A DNA stretch of 64,000 nucleotides. Origin: Marinobacterium sp. Its GTDB lineage: Bacteria > Pseudomonadota > Gammaproteobacteria > Pseudomonadales > Balneatricaceae. The position numbers and the translations under genes are program-made. The stretch spans positions 124,001 to 188,000 of the forward strand of contig JAUWAC010000001.1 of assembly GCA_030602245.1 (NCBI GenBank), read 5' to 3'. The notes beneath the pieces were generated by a model. The model saw nothing but the letters and a program-made list of their open reading frames with translations. It was not told the origin of the DNA and made no database searches. This document shows positions 59,029 to 64,000 of this stretch, one piece after another (the stretch's first letter is position 1; the number at the start of each line of letters is the position of its first letter).

Positions 59029-60402
59029 TCAGAGTTCGCGCAGGCCCGCCAGCAGGTTGTTCACCTTGTCGAACGACTCCTGATATTCGTCGGTACCCAC
59101 AGAATCGGCGACAACGCCGCCGCCGGCCCAGCAGTGCACCTGGCCATCGCGTACCAGCAGCGTGCGGATGCAGATGCTGGTATCCATCGCGCCGTCGGCA
59201 CTGACATAGCCGATCGATCCGCAATAGATGCTGCGTCGATGCGGCTCCAGCTCGTCGATGATCTCCATGGCACGGATCTTGGGTGCACCGGTGATCGAGC
59301 CGCCGGGGAAGCAGTGTCGGAGCAGGTCGAGGCTGCCAAAGCCTTCCGCCAATTGGCCGGTCACCGCGCTGACCAGGTGATGCACATTAGGGTAGCTCTC
59401 GATGGCGAACAGCTCCGGTACGCGTACGCTGCCGGCGCGGCAGACCTTGCCGAGATCGTTGCGCAGCAGATCGACGATCATCAGGTTTTCAGCACGGTCC
59501 TTCGGCGAGGCGGCGAGTTGATCGGCCAGCGCCCGGTCTTCGTCCGGCGTCGCGCCACGGGGGCGTGTGCCTTTGATCGGGCGGGTTTCCACGTCGCCAT
59601 GGCTTGATACCCTGAGAAACCGCTCCGGCGACAGTGAGAGAATGGCGCCATCGTCGGACTCGAGATAGGCGCTGAACGGGGTCGTTGCACGGCTGCGCAG
59701 TGCCCGGTACGCGTGGAACGGATCACCGCTGCAACGGGCGCTGAAGCGCTGGGTCAGATTGATCTGGTAGCAGTCACCGGCAAGGATGTACTCCTGCACC
59801 TGCGCGAACGCCCGCATGTAGTCGTCACGGGGCAGATTGCTGCTGAAATCGCCGTGCAGCCGAAACGCGGTCGTCGGCGTGATCGATGACGTCTCGCTGA
59901 GCAGCTGCTGCAGCATCTGCAGCTGATGCGGGTCCGCCTGTGGCAGGGCAACGAGCTGGCTGCTGTGGCGGTGATGATCGATGACCACGGCCCACAGATA
60001 GCGCCCGACCCTCAGCTCCGGCAAAGCCAGATCGTCTTCGGCACTGTTGGGCAGGCGCTCGAAGGCACGCCCAAGATCATAACTGAAGTGACCGATGAGG
60101 CCGCCACAGAACGACAGTTCGCTGCTGCCCGGCGCAACGGCGATCTCCTCCTGTAGCGTCTTCAGATGCTCAATGGGATCACCTCCGAGCTGCTGCCAGA
60201 GTCCGTTGCGCCGGATGCGGGTGTCGCCCCGGTCATGGCGCAGGATGCGATCGGGTGCAGCGGCGATGATGTCGTAACGGCCGAAGCGAGGGTCGGACTG
60301 AGGCTGTGCACTGTCGAGCAGAACGGCGTCGCCGAACGGGCGCAGGCGGTCAAGCACGAGGTGGGCATCAAGCGGGTAGGGCAGAGGGTAGGTGGTGATC
60401 AA
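59029..60402 (-). CDS. pabB: Aminodeoxychorismate synthase component I
   Basis: Converts chorismate, with ammonia from PabA, to 4-amino-4-deoxychorismate for folate synthesis. The 457-residue protein has an N-terminal domain with GGLIGHFSYDLGR and a chorismate-binding domain with the PabB-type catalytic motif RPIKGTRPRGA (Lys rather than the Ala of anthranilate synthase), ENLMIVDLLRNDLG, FPGGSITGAPK and CGSIGY. The start appears to be TTG 60402, since no ATG or GTG precedes the conserved N-terminus. It lies next to thrH, as in Pseudomonas. A trpE identity is unlikely because of the PIKGT motif. Confidence 0.93.
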   Translation of the reverse strand: MITTYPLPYPLDAHLVLDRLRPFGDAVLLDSAQPQSDPRFGRYDIIAAAPDRILRHDRGDTRIRRNGLWQQLGGDPIEHLKTLQEEIAVAPGSSELSFCGGLIGHFSYDLGRAFERLPNSAEDDLALPELRVGRYLWAVVIDHHRHSSQLVALPQADPHQLQMLQQLLSETSSITPTTAFRLHGDFSSNLPRDDYMRAFAQVQEYILAGDCYQINLTQRFSARCSGDPFHAYRALRSRATTPFSAYLESDDGAILSLSPERFLRVSSHGDVETRPIKGTRPRGATPDEDRALADQLAASPKDRAENLMIVDLLRNDLGKVCRAGSVRVPELFAIESYPNVHHLVSAVTGQLAEGFGSLDLLRHCFPGGSITGAPKIRAMEIIDELEPHRRSIYCGSIGYVSADGAMDTSICIRTLLVRDGQVHCWAGGGVVADSVGTDEYQESFDKVNNLLAGLREL

Positions 60403-60518
60403 ACCGGAACTGTCCTGATATTGACGGCGAAGCGCGCATTTTATCGTGCGCCCGGCACCGGTGCGAGCCCGGCAGCGACCGGGGTGTTGGCGATGACGGC
60501 AGGCGTTGCCCGTTGCGC

Positions 60519-60527
60519 TGTTATAAT
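60519..60527 (+). promoter_or_regulatory. Extended -10 promoter element before the hydrolase gene
   Basis: TG-T-TATAAT (60519-60527) is a perfect extended -10, 36 bp before the alpha/beta hydrolase start. No matching -35 is seen, which extended -10 promoters can do without. Confidence 0.55.
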
Positions 60528-60562
60528 GGCCACCTTTTATATAGCGGGTCTTGGGAGAGGTA

Positions 60563-61426
60563 ATGAAAGCGAACTACCGCATCGACGAACGTACTCTGCG
60601 GCTGCCGGATCAAGTGCTCTGTTATCGGCTCTATCGCCACCCGGAGGTGAACAGCGGACGGCGGCTGGTTCTGGTGCATGGGGCCGGGGTCGGCGGGCGT
60701 GATACCTGGGAGATGCTGCAGACCTTCCTGACCCACTGGAGCGACATTCTGGTGCCGGATATGCGTGGCACCGGTGATAGCCATTATCCCGACGGCGAGG
60801 AGCATCCGTTTACGGTACAGGAGCTGGTCGCCGATCTCGGTGCGCTGGTTGACCATCTGGGCTGGTGGCAGTTCGATCTGGGTGGCTATTCGCTGGGCGG
60901 CCTGGTCAGCATGCTGTTCAAGCAGCAGCACCCGGACCGGGTTGGCAAACAATACCTGCTCGAATCAGCGGCGCTGGACCGACCCGATTGGCACACCACG
61001 GTGGAGCTGCGCGAGCGCTATTCTGCGGCGGCGGTACATCTGCGCACCGAGCACAAGGAGGCCGGTATTCGCCAGTTCCTCGATACCATTTCGCCGAACC
61101 GTCGCATCAGTGAGCAGACCGAAAAGCTGACGGTCTCCCGGCTGGGTCGGCGTCCGCTCGGATTTGCTCATGCGCTGGACGCCGTGACCCGGGCGATCCG
61201 TGATGTCGACAGAGAAGCGATTCTCGCGGCGCAGGGCGATGTCAGCAGCTTCATCGGCGGTCAGAGTGTGGAGCTGATGCATCAGCTGCATCTGCAGCTG
61301 GCGGAACGGCTGCCGAACTGGCATTACTTCCATGTCGCCGGCACCGATCACTCGCTGCCGTTCCAGAAACCACGGCAGATTGCGCGGGTGATGAATCAGG
61401 AGCTCGAGCGTTATCTTGGCCGCTAA
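60563..61426 (+). CDS. Alpha/beta fold hydrolase, unknown substrate
   Basis: A 287-residue cytosolic hydrolase of the alpha/beta superfamily. LVLVHGAGVGGRDTW carries the oxyanion HG motif, VPDMRGTGDS is the usual loop, GGYSLGGLVSML contains the nucleophile serine (GxSxG), and HVAGTDHSLPFQKP holds the likely catalytic His. An acidic residue for the triad cannot be fixed by eye. No signal peptide. ATG 60563 with GGGAGAGG upstream is clear. Neither neighbour (pabB, divergent; the prp regulator) suggests a substrate. Confidence 0.85.
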   Translation: MKANYRIDERTLRLPDQVLCYRLYRHPEVNSGRRLVLVHGAGVGGRDTWEMLQTFLTHWSDILVPDMRGTGDSHYPDGEEHPFTVQELVADLGALVDHLGWWQFDLGGYSLGGLVSMLFKQQHPDRVGKQYLLESAALDRPDWHTTVELRERYSAAAVHLRTEHKEAGIRQFLDTISPNRRISEQTEKLTVSRLGRRPLGFAHALDAVTRAIRDVDREAILAAQGDVSSFIGGQSVELMHQLHLQLAERLPNWHYFHVAGTDHSLPFQKPRQIARVMNQELERYLGR

Positions 61427-61490
61427 CGCCACCGGCCTGTTCGTCCCCTAGACTTTTGTCTGATGTTGACAATATTTCCGATGATCTCGG

Positions 61491-61545
61491 TTGACCCTCC
61501 CGATTAGCGCCGCTAAAGTGTCGACAATTCAATATTGTCGACAAT
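61491..61545 (+). promoter_or_regulatory. Promoter and palindromic operator of the prp operon
   Basis: TTGACC (61491-61496) and TAAAGT (61514-61519) are spaced by 17 bp. Directly over and after the -10 lie two palindromic sites: TGTCGACAAT at 61519-61528 and the perfect 12-bp palindrome ATTGTCGACAAT at 61534-61545, together also forming a 25-bp inverted repeat (61519-61543). The site overlaps the transcription start, so a regulator bound here should block transcription. A weaker TTGTC...GACAA pair lies upstream at 61456-61472. Confidence 0.8.
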
Positions 61546-61559
61546 CCTGAAGCGCTACG

Positions 61560-62282
61560 ATGAACACAGAAGTCAAACAGAACGCTAAGCTCGAGTCGGA
61601 CCAGGAGTTCCGTACCCTGGCCGACCGGGTTTGCCGGCAGATCGTCACCTCCATCGTCACCGGCGAGCTGCTGCCGGGGCAGAAGATCAGTGAACCGGGT
61701 CTGGCCAAGCTGTACGGCATCAGTCGTGGCCCGCTGCGCGAAGCGATCCGCCGTCTCGAGGGATGGCGCCTGATCGAGCGCAAGCCGCATGTGGGCGCGC
61801 GCGTGGTGCAGCTGTCGGCGCGCGAGCTGATCGAGATCTACCGTGTGCGCGAAGCGCTCGAGGGCATGGCCTGCCGGCTCGCCGCCGAGCACATGACCGC
61901 CGAGGAGATCGCCAGCCTCAAGGCGCTGCTCGATACCCACGAGTTGTCGATCGCGCAGCAGGAGGGTCGTGCCTACTTCCAGAAAGAGGGCGACCTCGAC
62001 TTTCATTACCGGATCGTCAAGGGCAGCAAGAACGCCAAGCTCGAAGAGCTGCTCGGCGACGATCTTTACCACCTGGTACGCATGTACCGTTACCAATTCA
62101 GCGTGTCCAGCTCACGCCCGAAACGGGCGCTCAAGGAGCATCGCCAGATTGTCGATGCGATTGAAGCGCGCGATGCGGAGCTTGCCGAGATGCTGATGCG
62201 TCGTCATATCAGTGCCGCGCGTCAGAATATCGAGGACAAGCTGAATTCCGTGACCACACCTCAAGGGGATAACAATGGCTGA
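61560..62282 (+). CDS. prpR: GntR-family regulator of the methylcitrate cycle
   Basis: Transcription factor of the FadR/FCD subfamily, 240 residues. The winged helix is clear ([45 protein letters not shown], in outline, with the recognition helix [13 protein letters not shown]), followed by an all-helical ligand domain with Asp and His residues suitable for metal ([21 protein letters not shown]). It overlaps prpB by 8 bases and thus controls its own operon, probably as a repressor released by a methylcitrate-cycle intermediate. The palindrome just upstream is the probable binding site. The name prpR follows its role; in enterics prpR is a different, sigma-54-dependent regulator. Confidence 0.85.
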   Translation: MNTEVKQNAKLESDQEFRTLADRVCRQIVTSIVTGELLPGQKISEPGLAKLYGISRGPLREAIRRLEGWRLIERKPHVGARVVQLSARELIEIYRVREALEGMACRLAAEHMTAEEIASLKALLDTHELSIAQQEGRAYFQKEGDLDFHYRIVKGSKNAKLEELLGDDLYHLVRMYRYQFSVSSSRPKRALKEHRQIVDAIEARDAELAEMLMRRHISAARQNIEDKLNSVTTPQGDNNG

Positions 62283-63168
62283 GAAACTGACTGCGGGTGC
62301 GCGCTTCCGTAAAGCGCTGGCTGAGAACCAGCCGCTGCAGATCGTTGGTACCATCAATGCTTACCACGCAATGATGGCTTCACGCGTCGGACACCAGGCG
62401 ATCTACCTGTCCGGTGGCGGCGTTGCCAACGCATCCTACGGCCTGCCTGACCTGGGCATGACCTCCATGAACGACGTACTGGAAGACGTACGCCGTATCA
62501 CCAGCGCTGTCGATACGCCGCTGCTGGTCGACATCGACACCGGTTGGGGGGGCGCGTTCAACATCGCCCGTACCGTCAAGGAGATGATCAAGGGTGGCGC
62601 GGCAGCCGTGCACATCGAAGATCAGGTCGCGCAGAAGCGTTGCGGTCATCGTCCGAACAAGGAAATCGTGTCCCTCGAAGAGATGGTCGATCGCGTCAAG
62701 GCAGCGGTCGATGCCAAGACCGATGATGACTTCTTCGTCATGGCGCGTACCGACGCGTTCCAGCAGGAAGGTCTCAACGCCGCCGTCGAGCGCGCGCAGG
62801 CCTGCCTCGAAGCCGGTGCCGACGGTATCTTCGCCGAAGCGGTGCATACGCTGGAAGACTACACCGCGTTCTCCAAGGGCATCGGCGGTGCGCACCTGCT
62901 CGCCAATATCACCGAATTCGGCGCCACACCGCTGTTCAACAAGAAAGAGCTGGCCGAACACGGTGCCACCATGGTGCTGTACCCGCTGTCCGCATTCCGC
63001 GCTGCCAACAAGGCCGCACTGAATGTCTATGAACACATCCTCAAGGATGGCGACCAGAAGGCGGTTGTCGACACCATGCAGACCCGCATGGAGCTGTACG
63101 ATTTCCTCAACTATCACGATTTCGAACAGAAGCTCGACGCACTCTTCGCCGAAGGCAAGAACAAGTAA
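62275..63168 (+). CDS. prpB: 2-methylisocitrate lyase
   Basis: Last enzyme of the methylcitrate cycle, splitting 2-methylisocitrate into pyruvate and succinate. The 297-residue protein has the family motifs [30 protein letters not shown] (metal binding), the catalytic-loop KRCGHR with its Cys, and MARTDAF. It is clearly of the isocitrate-lyase superfamily and of the short PrpB type. Start ATG 62275 lies within the end of the regulator gene. prpC follows after 63 bp. Confidence 0.96.
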   Translation: MAEKLTAGARFRKALAENQPLQIVGTINAYHAMMASRVGHQAIYLSGGGVANASYGLPDLGMTSMNDVLEDVRRITSAVDTPLLVDIDTGWGGAFNIARTVKEMIKGGAAAVHIEDQVAQKRCGHRPNKEIVSLEEMVDRVKAAVDAKTDDDFFVMARTDAFQQEGLNAAVERAQACLEAGADGIFAEAVHTLEDYTAFSKGIGGAHLLANITEFGATPLFNKKELAEHGATMVLYPLSAFRAANKAALNVYEHILKDGDQKAVVDTMQTRMELYDFLNYHDFEQKLDALFAEGKNK

Positions 63169-63231
63169 TCCGGCGTCCGCTGAATAGAGGGGCGCGACAG
63201 ATGCCCCGGTGACAAGATTAAGGAGACAACC

Positions 63232-64000
63232 ATGGCAGAAGCGAAGAAACTCGGGGGTGCAGGTCTGCGCGGGCAGTCAGCCGGCGAAACCGCCCTCTGT
63301 ACCGTTGGCAAGACCGGTGCCGGTCTCACCTACCGTGGCTATGACATCAAGGAGCTGGCCGACAACGCCCAGTTCGAGGAAGTAGCCTACCTGCTGCTGT
63401 ACGGCAAACTGCCGAACCGCACCGAGCTGGATGCCTACAAGGCGAAGCTGAAGAGCATGCGCGGCCTGCCGCAGGCGCTGAAAACCGTGCTCGAGCAGAT
63501 CCCCGCCAGTGCGCATCCGATGGATGTCATGCGCACCGGTTGCTCGATGCTGGGTAACCTGGAGACCGAACAGGACTTCAGCGAGCAGCACGACAAGATC
63601 GACCGTATGCTGGCCGTGTTCCCGTCGATCATCAACTACTGGTACAACTTCGCCCATCACGGCAAGCGCATCGATACCGAAACCGATGCCGACTCCATCG
63701 GTGAGCACTTCCTCTGGACCCTGCACGACAAGCAGCCGGACCCGCTGCACGTGAAAGTGATGCATGCATCGCTGATCCTGTACGCGGAGCATGAGTTCAA
63801 TGCGTCGACCTTCACCGCGCGTGTCTGTGCCTCCACGCTGTCCGATATTCACAGCTGTGTGACCGGTGCGATCGGCTCGCTGCGTGGCCCGCTGCACGGC
63901 GGGGCCAACGAAGCCGCGATGGCGATGATCGAGCAGTGGCAGAGCCCGGACGAAGCTGAGCAGGCGATCATGGGCATGCTCGAGCGCAAGGAAAAGATCA
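63232..64000 (+). CDS. prpC: 2-methylcitrate synthase, N-terminal part
   Basis: Condenses propionyl-CoA with oxaloacetate to 2-methylcitrate. The gene runs off the window; 256 codons are present of the usual 375 or so. Citrate synthase features are GLTYRGYDIKELA, HPMDVMRTGCSMLG, HEFNASTFTARV and the catalytic-His segment GSLRGPLHGGANEAAM. Location after prpB and the short, PrpC-like N-terminus favour methylcitrate rather than citrate synthase. AAGGAG lies 7 bases before ATG 63232. A small hairpin (GGGGC/GCCCC, 63189-63207) in the prpB-prpC gap may adjust mRNA levels. Confidence 0.94.
   Translation, partial: MAEAKKLGGAGLRGQSAGETALCTVGKTGAGLTYRGYDIKELADNAQFEEVAYLLLYGKLPNRTELDAYKAKLKSMRGLPQALKTVLEQIPASAHPMDVMRTGCSMLGNLETEQDFSEQHDKIDRMLAVFPSIINYWYNFAHHGKRIDTETDADSIGEHFLWTLHDKQPDPLHVKVMHASLILYAEHEFNASTFTARVCASTLSDIHSCVTGAIGSLRGPLHGGANEAAMAMIEQWQSPDEAEQAIMGMLERKEKI

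Overview
The window is a gene-dense, high-GC stretch of core chromosome from a gammaproteobacterium. Gene content and order point to the Pseudomonas/Oceanospirillales side of the class. As I recall the Pseudomonas map, blocks such as lon-hupB-tRNA-ppiD, yejABEF-mltD-gloB-yafS-rnhA-dnaQ, psrA-nagZ, csiV-mfd-gap, nqrABCDEF-apbE-nqrM-sthA, PilZ-lol-DUF2062-comEC-exbBD-lpxK-ycaR-kdsB-ptp-murB-rne-rluC, cysB-thrH-pabB and prpR-prpB-prpC are collinear or nearly so with it. A sodium-pumping NADH dehydrogenase (Na+-NQR) together with the NhaB antiporter suggests a marine or halophilic lifestyle. The genus cannot be fixed from this sequence; a Marinobacterium-like marine bacterium is only a guess.

Layout. 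1-2975: end of lon, hupB, a tRNA-Asp, ppiD. 3015-11107 (minus strand): gloB, mltD, a small membrane protein and the translationally coupled yejABEF oligopeptide importer. 11257-16263: yafS, rnhA and dnaQ, then nhaB (minus), nudC and an SCP2-domain protein (minus). 16377-20757: sohB, then a tight operon of a PsrA-like TetR regulator, a signal-less YkuD-domain protein, nagZ and an MscS-type channel. 20837-28248: cydDC facing csiV and mfd. 28439-38861: gap with an N-terminal extension, the nqr operon with its maturation genes apbE and nqrM, and sthA. 38932-49347: a small membrane protein and a PilZ protein (minus), a LolC/E-type permease with lolD, a DUF2062 protein (minus), comEC, and the exbBD-lpxK-ycaR-kdsB-phosphatase-murB envelope operon. 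49538-55416: rne (minus) with a long leader, rluC, and a KfrA-like coiled-coil gene. 55575-61426: cysB, a GlcG-like/flavin-monooxygenase pair (minus), thrH, pabB (minus), an alpha/beta hydrolase. 61560-64000: a GntR regulator with a palindromic operator, prpB, and the start of prpC.

Functionally the window is dominated by envelope biogenesis and recycling (mltD, nagZ, YkuD, csiV, lol, lpxK, kdsB, murB), sodium-linked bioenergetics (nqr, nhaB), redox balance (gap, sthA, nudC, cydDC), nucleic acid maintenance (hupB, rnhA, dnaQ, mfd, rne, rluC, comEC) and propionate catabolism (prp). I see no insertion sequence, prophage, CRISPR array, integron, toxin-antitoxin pair or defence island. The points most worth a second look are the cytosolic YkuD protein next to nagZ, the single LolC/E permease where two are usual, the roughly 450-nt rne leader behind a clear promoter, the 21-bp repeats in the rne tail, the chromosomal KfrA-like gene overlapping rluC, and the prp operator.
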